This document shows, one piece after another, positions 37,003-46,070 of a stretch of 64,000 nucleotides of DNA. The first letter of the stretch is position 1. Each line of letters begins with the position of its first letter. The DNA comes from Accumulibacter sp. (lineage in GTDB: Bacteria; Pseudomonadota; Gammaproteobacteria; Burkholderiales; Rhodocyclaceae), in the NCBI GenBank assembly GCA_024235715.1, contig JACKLW010000015.1:60005-124004 (forward strand). The letters run 5' to 3'. The translations under genes were made by a program, and so were the position numbers. The notes under the pieces were generated by a model that was not told the origin of the DNA, searched no databases, and worked only from the letters and a program-made list of their open reading frames with translations.

Positions 37003-39165
37003 TCAACCGCGGCGCCAGGCGTGGAAACGCGCCACCCATTCGAGCAGCTTCTGCGGCGCGTGCGCTTTTTTCCAGTTGCCGGCGACGTATTTGTTGGCCT
37101 CGGCGAGCGTGGGGTAGATGTGGATGGTGCCGAGGATCTTGTTCAGGCCGATGCCGTGGCGCATTGCCAGCACGTATTCGGCGATGAGGTCGCCGCCGTG
37201 CTCGCCGACGATGGTGACGCCGAGAATGCGGTCCTTGCCGGGGACGGTGAGCACCTTGATGAAGCCGTGTGCCTCGCCGTCGGCGATCGCCCGGTCGAGG
37301 TCGTCGATGCCGTAGCGCGTGACTTCGTAGGGGATGTTGCGCTCCTTCGCCTCGGTCTCGTTGAGGCCGACGCGCGCCACTTCGGGTTCGACGAAGGTGG
37401 CCCAGGGAATCACCGAGTAATCGGCGCGGAACTTCTTGAAGGGGTCGAAAAGCGCATTGACCGCCGCATACCAGGCCTGATGGGCGGCGGTGTGGGTGAA
37501 CTGGAATGGCCCGGCGACGTCACCGGCGGCGTAGATGTTCGGGTACTTCGTCTGCAGGAAACCATTGGTTGCTATCGTCCGGCCGGTCTCGATGCCCAGC
37601 TCTTCGAGGCCGTAGCCGCTCAGGTTGGCCGAGCGGCCAACGGCGACCAGCAGGGCGTCGAAGGCGATGCGCACTTCCTCGCCCCGATGCTCGGCGATCA
37701 GGATCTTCTCGCCATCCTCGATGACGAAGGCCCTGGCCTGGTGATTGACGAGCACGGCGATGCCTTCGGCGCGGAAGCGCTCGATGACCATCTCCGACAC
37801 CTCGGGGTCTTCGCGGACCATGATCCGTGGTCCCTGCTGCACCTGCGTCACCTTTGCGCCGAAACGGGCGAAGGCCTGCGTCAGCTCGCAACCGATCGGG
37901 CCACCACCGAGGACCAGAAACCGGCGTGGCAGTTCGCGAAGTTCCCAGACGGTATCCGAGGTCACGTAGCCCACTTCTTCGAGGCCGGGAATCGGCGGTA
38001 CGAAGGGCCGGCCGCCGGTGGCGATGACGATGCTGCGTGTCGTCAGCCGCTCGTGCCCGCCGGTGTTGCGGACCAGTTCCACCTCCCATGGCGAGACGAT
38101 CCGGGCGCTGCCGGCGATCACCTCGACGCCGAGCTCCGTATAGCGCTCGGCCGAATCGTGCGGTTCGACGGTCTTGATCACCCGCTGTACACGTTCCATG
38201 ACGTCGGCGAAGTCGAAGTCGGCACTGGCGTCGCGGATGCCGAATTCCTTGCAGCGCTCGATGTGCGAGAGCAGCTTGGCGGAACGGATGATGGCCTTGG
38301 ACGGCACGCAGCCGGTATTCAGGCAGTCGCCGCCGAGCTTGTGCTTCTCGATCAGCGTCACCCTGGCCTTGACCGCCGCGGCGATGTAGGCGGTGACCAG
38401 TCCCGCCGAACCCGCGCCGATGACGATCAGGTTGCGGTCGAAGCGCTTCGGCTTTTTCCAGTCCGCGTAGACCTTGCGCGCGGCGAGGGCGTCGACGATC
38501 TTCTTGGCAATCAGTGGAAAGATCCCGAGCAGCACGAAGGAGCCCAGGAGCGCCGGTGAGAGGATTCCCGATAGCGAGTCGATCCTGGCGAGCTGCGTGC
38601 CGGCGTTCACGTAGACCAGCGTGCCGGCCAGCATGCCGACCTGGCTGACCCAGTAGAAGGTGCGTGTCTTGAGCGGCGTCAGCCCCATGACCAGGTTGAT
38701 GACGAAGAAAGGGAAGAGCGGCACCAGGCGCAGGGTGAAGAGGTAGAAGCCGCCTTCCCTTTCGATGCCGGCATTGATCGCCCGCATGCGGTCGGCGAAG
38801 CGCTTCTGCACCCAGTCGTGCAGGAGGAAGCGCGATGCCAGGAAGGCCAGGGTGGCGCCCAGCGACGAGGCGAAGGAGACCAGCAGCAGGCCCCAGAAGA
38901 GGCCGAAGACGGCGCCAGCCGCAAGGGTCATCACCGCGGCACCGGGCAGCGAGAGGCCGGTGACGGCGACGTAGGCAAGGAAGAAGAGCAGCGCCGCCTT
39001 GAATGGCTGCGCTTCACGCCAGGCCTCGATCGCCTCCTGCTGGCTCTTGAAGTAGTCGATGCTCAGAAAGCGGCCGAGGTCGAAAGCAAAATAGGCGATC
39101 AGCAGCCCAGCCAGAACAGCAATCAGTAGCAATCGTCGGGTATTCATCGCAGCCTTTCCGCGCAT
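37003..39165 (-). CDS. VTT membrane domain fused to a mercuric-reductase-like flavoprotein
   Basis: A 720-residue fusion. Residues ~1-235 are a TVP38/TMEM64 (VTT) membrane domain (SLPGAAVMTLAAGAVFGLFW, LRLVPLFPFFVINLVMGLTP). Residues ~245-715 are a class I disulfide oxidoreductase like mercuric reductase or dihydrolipoamide dehydrogenase: VIGAGSAGLVTAY for FAD, GGDCLNTGCVPSKA with the redox-active Cys pair, GGGPIGCELTQAF for NAD(P), and the C-terminal HIYPTLAEA. The start could be 39165 or 39147 (MNTRRL). It follows HAD and ArsS genes on the same strand, so it may serve arsenic metabolism. Confidence 0.88.
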   Translation of the reverse strand: MRGKAAMNTRRLLLIAVLAGLLIAYFAFDLGRFLSIDYFKSQQEAIEAWREAQPFKAALLFFLAYVAVTGLSLPGAAVMTLAAGAVFGLFWGLLLVSFASSLGATLAFLASRFLLHDWVQKRFADRMRAINAGIEREGGFYLFTLRLVPLFPFFVINLVMGLTPLKTRTFYWVSQVGMLAGTLVYVNAGTQLARIDSLSGILSPALLGSFVLLGIFPLIAKKIVDALAARKVYADWKKPKRFDRNLIVIGAGSAGLVTAYIAAAVKARVTLIEKHKLGGDCLNTGCVPSKAIIRSAKLLSHIERCKEFGIRDASADFDFADVMERVQRVIKTVEPHDSAERYTELGVEVIAGSARIVSPWEVELVRNTGGHERLTTRSIVIATGGRPFVPPIPGLEEVGYVTSDTVWELRELPRRFLVLGGGPIGCELTQAFARFGAKVTQVQQGPRIMVREDPEVSEMVIERFRAEGIAVLVNHQARAFVIEDGEKILIAEHRGEEVRIAFDALLVAVGRSANLSGYGLEELGIETGRTIATNGFLQTKYPNIYAAGDVAGPFQFTHTAAHQAWYAAVNALFDPFKKFRADYSVIPWATFVEPEVARVGLNETEAKERNIPYEVTRYGIDDLDRAIADGEAHGFIKVLTVPGKDRILGVTIVGEHGGDLIAEYVLAMRHGIGLNKILGTIHIYPTLAEANKYVAGNWKKAHAPQKLLEWVARFHAWRRG

Positions 39166-39255
39166 TGGTCTTGTGGTGGTCAGTGGACTGCTCTGTCGTT
39201 CGGCAGGTCCGTTCTCGTACGCGGCCTGGCGGCCGCCAGCATCTGCCGGGCAGGC

Positions 39256-39948
39256 TCAGGCCGCCGAAACGAGCATAGGTGGCAGAGCCGAGAGGTCGCC
39301 GATCTCGCCGTCGGGGGTCGCGGGAATGCGCTCGGCGGCCTGTGCGAAGCGATTGCACCACAGGACGCGGAAGCCGAAGGCCTTGGCCGAATAGGCGTCC
39401 CAGGCGTTCGACGACAGGAAACAGATCGCTGCAGGCGCGACCTGCAGGCGATCGGACGCCAGGGCGTAGACCGAGGGATGCGGCTTGAATACGCCGACGG
39501 CTTCGACGGAAAGTACGGCGTCGAAGACGCCGTCAAGCCCGCTGTTGGTGACCACCGCCGCCAGCATCGTCGGCGTGCCGTTGGACAGGATCGCCAGCTT
39601 CATGCCCGCGGCCTTGAGCTGACGCAGGGTTTCGGCAACCTCGGGATAGGTGCCGAGATGGAGATAGAGATCCATCAGCCGGGCGCGCAGCCCGGGGCTG
39701 TCGATCTTCAGCGTCGCCAGCGAGAAGTCGAGCGCGTCGCCGGTGACCTGCCAGAAATCGGCATGCCGACCGGCCAGGCCGCGCAGCCAGGTGTACTGCA
39801 GCTGCTTCTGCCGCCACAGCTCGGACAGTCGCTGCCAGTCGTCGCCGAGTTCGTCGCGTGCCGCTAGCGCCGCGCTGTTGAAGTCGAAGAGCGTGCCGTA
39901 GGCATCGAAGACACAGGCCTCGATGCCGCTCATTTGCAGTGTTGCCAT
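39256..39948 (-). CDS. haloacid dehalogenase, type II
   Basis: A 230-residue HAD-superfamily hydrolase of the L-2-haloacid dehalogenase subgroup. CVFDAYGTLFDFN carries the nucleophilic Asp, ILSNGTPTML has the Ser/Thr, VFKPHPSVYALA the Lys, and FLSSNAWDAYSAKAFGFRV the acidic metal site and Asn/Trp typical of dehalogenases. It could release halide from 2-haloacids or act as a phosphatase. It lies between ArsS and the VTT-flavoprotein gene, same strand, gap of about 90 bases on each side. Confidence 0.87.
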   Translation of the reverse strand: MATLQMSGIEACVFDAYGTLFDFNSAALAARDELGDDWQRLSELWRQKQLQYTWLRGLAGRHADFWQVTGDALDFSLATLKIDSPGLRARLMDLYLHLGTYPEVAETLRQLKAAGMKLAILSNGTPTMLAAVVTNSGLDGVFDAVLSVEAVGVFKPHPSVYALASDRLQVAPAAICFLSSNAWDAYSAKAFGFRVLWCNRFAQAAERIPATPDGEIGDLSALPPMLVSAA

Positions 39949-40034
39949 GGTTGGTCGTCCTTTCGTGGCGGTGGCGGGCGAAGGTCAAGGGTGGCGATTA
40001 TCCCGGCAACCGCAAGGGCTTCGCTGCTGCCGAG

Positions 40035-41033
40035 TCAGGTGCCGCAGGTCGGCGCCGCGGCGACTTCCTCGCCCAGTGCGCCGCCGCAACTCGATCCCTG
40101 TCCGGCAGTGCAGCCGTAGCAGTGATCGGCGACGCGAATCGGGCGACCCTCGAGGGCGGCTGCGCTGACCTCGGTGATGTGCACGCGCGGCCGGCCGGGC
40201 TTTCCAAGCGGCAGGCCGAGTTGCTGGTTGAAGTCGCAATCGTAGAGGTAGCCCTGCCAGTCGATCGACAGCAGCTTGCGGCACATGACCTGCTCGACGT
40301 TGTCGTCGCGGTGGGCGCTGCGCAACAATTGCATGTAGCTGTTGAACTGGCCCTTCGAGATGAGCATCGATCCGAAACGCTGGATGGGCATGTTGCTGAG
40401 TGTGAACAGCTCGTTGAAGACGATGCCGAATTCCCGTCCGAGGTGCTCGCGGTAGGCGGCGGCCAGCGGTGCCTGCGGCGGCGGCAGCGTCGGCCCCTGC
40501 GGGTTGAAGACCAGATTCAGGGGCAGGCCGCTGTCGGCTGCTCCGTAGCCCAGCGCATTGAGACGCTGCAGACCGCGGATGCTGGCGTCGAAGGTGCCCT
40601 TGCCGCGTTGCCGGTCGACGTTTTCTTCCAGATAGCACGGCAGCGAGGCGACCACCTCGACGCCGTGCCCGGCCAGGAACTCAGCCAGGTCCTCGTGGCC
40701 CGCTTCTTCAAGGATAGTCAGATTGCAGCGGTCGATGACGCGCAGCCCGCGTTGTCGCCCGGCGACCACCAACCGGCGGAAATGCCGGTTCAGCTCGGGC
40801 GCGCCGCCGGTCAGGTCGAGCACCTTGACTTCCGGGCTGGCGGCGATGAAGGCCAGCACTGCATCGATCGTCTCGGAAGTCATTTCCTCCTTGCGCTGCG
40901 GGCCGGCATTGACGTGGCAATGCAGACAGCTCTGGTTGCAGCGATAGCCGAGATTGACCTGCAGCGTCTCGACCGAGTGCCGGTCCAGGGCCGGGAAGGT
41001 GCTGATCGCGAGAAGGGGGAGGGTGGCGTGCAT
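40035..41033 (-). CDS. arsS: ArsS, arsenosugar biosynthesis radical SAM protein
   Basis: A 332-residue radical SAM enzyme. RCNQSCLHCHVNAGPQ holds the cluster Cys residues C32, C36 and C39 (CxxxCxxC). LDLTGGAPELN is the SAM-binding GGE-like motif. The C-terminal DUF3641-type domain has YDCDFNQQLGLPLG and CYGCTAGQGSSCGG, which probably bind a second cluster. ArsS joins a 5'-deoxyadenosyl group to dimethylarsenic in arsenosugar synthesis. No arsM methyltransferase is in the window. HAD and VTT-flavoprotein genes follow on the same strand. Confidence 0.88.
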   Translation of the reverse strand: MHATLPLLAISTFPALDRHSVETLQVNLGYRCNQSCLHCHVNAGPQRKEEMTSETIDAVLAFIAASPEVKVLDLTGGAPELNRHFRRLVVAGRQRGLRVIDRCNLTILEEAGHEDLAEFLAGHGVEVVASLPCYLEENVDRQRGKGTFDASIRGLQRLNALGYGAADSGLPLNLVFNPQGPTLPPPQAPLAAAYREHLGREFGIVFNELFTLSNMPIQRFGSMLISKGQFNSYMQLLRSAHRDDNVEQVMCRKLLSIDWQGYLYDCDFNQQLGLPLGKPGRPRVHITEVSAAALEGRPIRVADHCYGCTAGQGSSCGGALGEEVAAAPTCGT

Positions 41034-41219
41034 GTTTGTCGTTCTCCGGTTGATCGTCCCAGCTTCGTCGTATGCAGGCGGCGTTTCCTTACAGCGGTGG
41101 CGCGGCGGGAACGATCAAGGCCAACGCTTTGCCGGCACCGGCGTCAACATACGGCATTTCCAGTGTTCTTGCCGGCCGTAGGCTGGTGTGCCGCCCGGCC
41201 GGCGGCCTGCTCAACCCTC

Positions 41220-41247
41220 TTGCTCTCTGGCGGCCCGGATCTATACT
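41220..41247 (+). promoter_or_regulatory. possible promoter of the secreted protein gene at 41289
   Basis: TTGCTC, a 16-base spacer and TATACT lie about 40-70 bases before the ATG at 41289. Fair match to sigma-70; the ribosome site AAGGAAG follows. Confidence 0.4.
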
Positions 41248-41288
41248 GCGACCTCCGGTAGTTCCACATAACACAAGGAAGAAAAACC

Positions 41289-41954
41289 ATGAACAAGCTT
41301 GCGGGTCTGGTAGCGGGGGGCTTTTTGCTGTGCGGCGCTGTCGGTGCGGCGACTGCGGGTTCACGCTGTGAGCAGGTCACTGGAACGCTGAAGTTGGATA
41401 TGCCGCTGACGCCACAGGATACGATGCAGGCGTGCGCGGATTTTCAGGCGACAAGGCGGCTCGAGCGTTACTTTGACGACACCGTTTTCGTATACGACTT
41501 GCCGCCAGCGTACTGGCCGAGCAGCCCGATTTGTTTTTCCGGCACCATCAGTGGCCTGAAACTGGACGGAAAGGAGGTCCAAGCCACGTCCCTGTCGGCT
41601 CTGACAGTGAATAGATTCGCCGGTGATCCGAGCACGGGTACGCCGCCGCCGGACATTCCGGCGCCAGGGACCGGCCTCTCGCTGTTCACCGCGGCAACGG
41701 TCGTCACGCTTTCTACCGAAAAAGGACACAAGAAGGACAAGGAACTGGGATCTCTGTTTCTCCGCGACACGGGGTTGCAGGGCATTGGCCCCTTCTCCTT
41801 TCCCCCGGCGCCCGCGCCCGCCCTTGGTCCCTACGCGGTCGAGCAACTGATCGGCGTTGGCGGTACCAAGAAATTCTCCAACGCGAGCGTCTCGATGGAG
41901 ATCATTGGTTACGAGTTTGCCGGCGCGCCGGTCACAGGCACCATCTGTCGCTAG
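41289..41954 (+). CDS. secreted protein of unknown function
   Basis: A 221-residue exported protein with a clear signal peptide (LVAGGFLLCGAVGAATAG). The mature part has four Cys, a predicted beta-rich body (CEQVTGTLKLDMPLT, ICFSGTISGLKLDGKEV) and a Pro-rich centre. I do not recognise the family. AAGGAAG precedes the ATG by eight bases and a promoter-like sequence lies just upstream, so it is probably a real single gene. Confidence 0.65.
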   Translation: MNKLAGLVAGGFLLCGAVGAATAGSRCEQVTGTLKLDMPLTPQDTMQACADFQATRRLERYFDDTVFVYDLPPAYWPSSPICFSGTISGLKLDGKEVQATSLSALTVNRFAGDPSTGTPPPDIPAPGTGLSLFTAATVVTLSTEKGHKKDKELGSLFLRDTGLQGIGPFSFPPAPAPALGPYAVEQLIGVGGTKKFSNASVSMEIIGYEFAGAPVTGTICR

Positions 41955-42166
41955 TTTCGGGTCTGCAGCCAGGCCAGCCGGGAGGCGAGGGGCAGCGGAG
42001 ACTCTCGTCCGGATCTCCTGCTGCACCTCGCGAGGGCACCGGCGACGTTTCCGGCCAGTCGTTGCTGCCCACTCGGGCGTGATTCTCCCCGATGTGCCCC
42101 TCGCGGATATGCCCCCGTTTCCCCCCGTCGTGTGGCAGCGCAATCATCCCGGAAACGGTTTGAACG

Positions 42167-43756
42167 ATGGCTAACCTCACCGGGGCCATGCTTTTTGCTC
42201 TGATCGTCGGCGTGCTGCTTGCCGCGGGCGTCGCCTGGGGTATCGCCGGCTCATATCGGCGGCGGATGGTGGCGCTGATGCGTGGCGGGGCGGCGCCCGA
42301 CGCGGCGCATTCGGCGCCCGCAGTAGCGGTCGCCCGGCCGGCATCGCGGCAGCCGGGGCGGCTGGACCTCGCTGCCAACAGACGCGTCGCCTTGCGTCTC
42401 CTGCTGGTGCTTTCCGGGCTCAGCCTGCTGATTGCTCTCAGCCAGTCGGGCTTGGCGCTGCTCTTCGTCTACGCCGACGAGGGCGACGGCTTTCCGCTGA
42501 CTCGCCTGCTGGTACTTGCCGCGGTTTACGCCTGGCCGATGGTCATGGCCTGGGGGCTGGCGCTGCGCTGGTCCTGGGGGCGGGTGCTGGCCGGCATTGT
42601 CCTCTACATGCTGGCCATGACCGTGCTGGTGATGCTCGCTTCCGACGCGGGCGCCACGCTTGCCGGCGTGGGTTCGTGGCTGGCTGGCGTCGTGGCCATC
42701 CCGATGCTGGTCACCCTGGCCATCAGCGCCAGCGGCCGTATTCGCGCCGTTGCCCCCTATCTGCTGCCGTCCTTCCTGCTCCTTTCCGCTTCGTCCGTTG
42801 CTGCCTTGCAGGGCCTGGCCGTCAGCGTCGAGGCCCGGCCTGAATGGTTGACAACACTGGTCGAGGTGCTGGGCGCCTGGGGCACGCTGCTGCTGTTTGT
42901 CGTCGCTCCATGGGCGCTCCTGGCCTGGCCGGTGTATGCGCTCGGCCGCTGGCTGGCACGCGCTTACCGCAGGAAACGTTTTTCGGACCTCGGTTATCTG
43001 TTTGCTGCCTACTGGTTCGTCGTCCTCGCCGGCAGTACCTTGCCGGCCCTGGAAGGGGTCGGCCTGGCGGGACTGAGCCAGTTGTTGCCCTGGCTATGGC
43101 TGCCCGTTGCATGGCGCGTATTGCCGCGCTGGCTGGCGCCCGCCGGCCCTCCGCCAACGCTGCTGGTGCTGCGCGTCTTTCAGCGTGACGCCGAGGTGGA
43201 GCGCCTGTTCGACCGTGTCGTCGAGCGCTGGCGGCTGACCGGCAACACCCTGCTCATCGCCGGCACCGACCTCCTCAGCCGCACGCTCGACCCGGACGAT
43301 CTCTTCGCCTTCCTGAACGGCCAGCTGGCTGAGCGCTTCATCGCCAGCGCCAACGAAATCCCTGGCCACCTGTCGCGACTCGACCTGCGACCGGATCCGG
43401 ACGGTCGTTACCGGATCAACGAGTGTTATTGTTTCGACACCACCTGGCAGCCGGCCCTGCAGGCACTGGTGCAGGAGAGCGAGGTCGTATTGATGGACCT
43501 GCGCGGCTTCACGCCCGAAAACCTGGGCTGTCGCTTCGAACTGCGCGTGCTGGCAGCCGCGCCGCACCTGCGTCGGGTGCTGCTGCTGCACGACGGCGAA
43601 ACCGCAAAGGACGCCGCGGAAGCGGATTTCATCGATGCGCCTGATGGGCGGTTCACTTGGCTCAAAGTCGGGCGCCTGACCCGCGCCATGACGGGCGAGG
43701 TGCTTGGCGCTTTGTTGAGTGCGGCTGATGAGGAACTGAAGGCGACGATGGCGTGA
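42167..43756 (+). CDS. membrane protein with cytosolic C-terminal Rossmann/TIR-like domain
   Basis: A 529-residue protein of unknown function. Residues ~1-325 hold eight or more hydrophobic helices. The remaining ~200 residues are soluble: LLVLRVFQRDAEVERLFDRV, LIAGTDLLSRTLDPDDLF, RYRINECYCFDTTWQPALQ and SEVVLMDLRGFTPENLGCRF, ending in RRVLLLHDG. The alternation of strands and helices with an early Arg/Asp and a late VVLMDLRGF strand recalls TIR-like or other Rossmann folds. I can see no certain catalytic Glu, so NAD hydrolysis is only a possibility. It stands alone, about 210 bases after the unknown secreted protein. Confidence 0.65.
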   Translation: MANLTGAMLFALIVGVLLAAGVAWGIAGSYRRRMVALMRGGAAPDAAHSAPAVAVARPASRQPGRLDLAANRRVALRLLLVLSGLSLLIALSQSGLALLFVYADEGDGFPLTRLLVLAAVYAWPMVMAWGLALRWSWGRVLAGIVLYMLAMTVLVMLASDAGATLAGVGSWLAGVVAIPMLVTLAISASGRIRAVAPYLLPSFLLLSASSVAALQGLAVSVEARPEWLTTLVEVLGAWGTLLLFVVAPWALLAWPVYALGRWLARAYRRKRFSDLGYLFAAYWFVVLAGSTLPALEGVGLAGLSQLLPWLWLPVAWRVLPRWLAPAGPPPTLLVLRVFQRDAEVERLFDRVVERWRLTGNTLLIAGTDLLSRTLDPDDLFAFLNGQLAERFIASANEIPGHLSRLDLRPDPDGRYRINECYCFDTTWQPALQALVQESEVVLMDLRGFTPENLGCRFELRVLAAAPHLRRVLLLHDGETAKDAAEADFIDAPDGRFTWLKVGRLTRAMTGEVLGALLSAADEELKATMA

Positions 43757-43848
43757 GACACGTCATGAGCAAGTCGGAGATTGACCAGGCGGTGGTTTCG
43801 CGACGCTCGTTTGTCTTTCCCTCGACGTGAACTTGTGCAACGCCCGTT

Positions 43849-44895
43849 TCATCGCACGCCGACAATTCGTCGCAATACCATGCGGAAGATTTTCCGCCAC
43901 CATGGCAGCGTGCCGCCCGTCCTCGCGCGCCAGGTCACAAGTTCATCGAGGGCTTGTTCCGGCGTCAGCAGTTCATCCGTTTCCCGGCTCAGGTAGAGAG
44001 GGTATTCAATCAGCGCCACCGCCACCAGTTCGTCCAGCGCCAATCGTCTGCCTCGCCGGGGATTGGGGGTGAGATCGATGGTCAATCCCCAACCCGAATA
44101 GAAAGGCTGGCCGTAACAGGTCACCGGTTTGTCGCGCATCAGCGCCTCGAAGCCGGTCAGGGAAGTAAGCACATGGACTTCGTCGACGGCCATGAGCAAA
44201 TCGGCCATGTCCGCGTCCGCCACGACTTGATCACACCAGCGCTGCGCTTCATCCTCACCGGCGCCCTTGGCGCGCAAGCGCGCGACCACGTCCGGGTGGG
44301 GCTTGTACACGACATGCGCCGCCGGATTCGCCTTCCGAACGGCTTGCAACAGGGCGATGTTCGCACGCAGTGCTGGCGCCCCGTAGGCAAGGGAGGCATC
44401 GCTCTCGACCTGGCCGGGCACAAGGATGACCTTTCCGGGACCAGCGGGGCGTCGCCAGCCGGAGAGGCCGACATTGTACTTAGTCAATCGTTCGGCGACG
44501 ATGCGTCTGCGCAACAGGGAGGCACGTTGCACCAGCGCGCTGTCGAAGACGGTGTTGGCCAGCAGGTATTCGAGATCCGATGCTCGCGTCGCGTCGTAGT
44601 AAATGCCCCTCCCGTCGATCACCCACGACATCGGGCGTATCAGGTCGGCACCCAGTCCAACGGATCGCAGGAAACCGTCCTCGATGCGCAGAACCTTCAC
44701 CCGTGCTTCCACTTCCGCAGGCAGGGATGCCATTCCCCAGACGGCCAGCATGCTACCGGCAGGGGCATCGGCCGCGTTGTCGATAAACTCGATTCGCGCG
44801 CCGGGAAAGCACTGCCGTACTGCGTTTTGTTTCCAGGTCGAGAAATCCAGGGCGTGGACGACCGAGGTGCTCCGGGTACTAGGGCGCTGCGGCAC
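43849..44895 (-). CDS. KpsC/KpsS-like capsule polysaccharide transferase
   Basis: A 348-residue protein equal to a single KpsC-type domain. IEDGFLRSVGLGADL and VIDGRGIYYDATRASDLE are family signatures. ILVPGQVESDASLAYGAP, VVYKPHPDVVARLR and VHVLTSLTGFEALMRDKPV make the nucleotide-sugar binding half, ending in YGQPFYSGWGLT. KpsC and KpsS add beta-Kdo linkers to a lipid in capsule export. KpsC normally has two such domains; here one is present. It overlaps the upstream glycosyltransferase by 17 bases. Confidence 0.82.
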   Translation of the reverse strand: MPQRPSTRSTSVVHALDFSTWKQNAVRQCFPGARIEFIDNAADAPAGSMLAVWGMASLPAEVEARVKVLRIEDGFLRSVGLGADLIRPMSWVIDGRGIYYDATRASDLEYLLANTVFDSALVQRASLLRRRIVAERLTKYNVGLSGWRRPAGPGKVILVPGQVESDASLAYGAPALRANIALLQAVRKANPAAHVVYKPHPDVVARLRAKGAGEDEAQRWCDQVVADADMADLLMAVDEVHVLTSLTGFEALMRDKPVTCYGQPFYSGWGLTIDLTPNPRRGRRLALDELVAVALIEYPLYLSRETDELLTPEQALDELVTWRARTGGTLPWWRKIFRMVLRRIVGVR

Positions 44896-46045
44896 GCAAG
44901 CGCTCCATCAAGGTCTCGACGTGTTCGAAATGGGCCTCCCAGGTCGGCGCTGTGAAGCTTTTCATGCGCTCGATTTGCGCCGCCCTGAGCATGCTCTCGG
45001 GTCGTGCGTATTCCGCGATCAGTTCCCGCCAGCGCTTGCCATCGAGGGGATCAAGGTATTCTGGAATGTTCCCGGCGATCTCGCGGAACGCCGACAGGTC
45101 GCTGGCAATGACCGGGAGCCGGTGAATCAGCGCCTCGACCAGCGGCATCCCGTAGCCCTCGGAAAACGAGGGAAACAACAACCCCTGGGCATGCTGCAGG
45201 TACCAGGCCAGCTCGGCGTCCGAGCAGCCTGGCTGCTCGAAGACATGGCCTCGCAGCGGTTCGCAGCGTTCGAGCAGATCGACGACGTTCTCGCACTCCC
45301 AGCCTCTCTGGCCGATGACCACCAGCCTTGGTGCGCCAGCACCAAGGCGCTCGATCAGTTGTCGCCACACCTGCAGCAGGAGCCAGTGATTCTTGCGCGG
45401 CTCGATGGTGCCCAGGATCACGAAGAACGGCGCTTCAACGGGCATGGTGGCGGCCGGGGGCGGTAGCCTGGCGGGAGCGAGCAGGGCGACGGTGGCCGGG
45501 GGCATTGGCAAGCCACCTGCCTTGCCGTAGGCGGCCAGCTCTGCCAGCGTTTGCGCGGAATTGGTGACTACGCCGTGTCCGTTGGCGAGGACCGTATTCA
45601 TCCGCAAGCGGTGTTTTGCACATTCGCCAGGTCGGCAATACTCGGGGTGGGTAATCGGAATCAGGTCATGGACAAAGAATATTGGCCGGAGTCGAGAGTG
45701 TTGCAGACGCTTGACGTACTGCACCAATTCGAGACCACTATGGCCGGTGTTGAACATGAAGCGCGGGATTGTGAACCGTCGGCCAAGGCTCTGCGTGGCC
45801 GCCCTCGCCACCAGGCGCCGGATCAGCTGATTGAAAGCGGCGTCCGGTTGCAGCAAGGCCGCGAAGAGGCGCTCCGAATCGCTCGGGGACAACTCTATCC
45901 AGTGCCCGGCAAAACGTACCAACGCCGTTGCACGCTCGCGAAAGTGGCTTACATACTCCAGGCCGACCCGGTCGACACCGGTCGGCAGGCGTCCCTGCAT
46001 CGTACGATCGAGCAGGCGGGTGACATCGATCAAGGCCTCACGCAT
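44879..46045 (-). CDS. GT4/GT1-like glycosyltransferase
   Basis: A 388-residue GT-B glycosyltransferase. GVDRVGLEYVSHF begins the N-terminal half; FFVHDLIPITHPEYC is typical of this subfamily. The donor half has VILGTIEPRKNHWLLL, GQRGWECENVVDLL and LLFPSFSEGYGMPLVEAL with the conserved Glu residues. Probably adds a hexose or deoxyhexose to the polysaccharide repeat. It starts 25 bases after the OPX gene stop and overlaps the KpsC-like gene. Confidence 0.85.
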   Translation of the reverse strand: MREALIDVTRLLDRTMQGRLPTGVDRVGLEYVSHFRERATALVRFAGHWIELSPSDSERLFAALLQPDAAFNQLIRRLVARAATQSLGRRFTIPRFMFNTGHSGLELVQYVKRLQHSRLRPIFFVHDLIPITHPEYCRPGECAKHRLRMNTVLANGHGVVTNSAQTLAELAAYGKAGGLPMPPATVALLAPARLPPPAATMPVEAPFFVILGTIEPRKNHWLLLQVWRQLIERLGAGAPRLVVIGQRGWECENVVDLLERCEPLRGHVFEQPGCSDAELAWYLQHAQGLLFPSFSEGYGMPLVEALIHRLPVIASDLSAFREIAGNIPEYLDPLDGKRWRELIAEYARPESMLRAAQIERMKSFTAPTWEAHFEHVETLMERLRAAAP

Positions 46046-46070
46046 GGCCGGGATTCTGTGAACGCGATCG

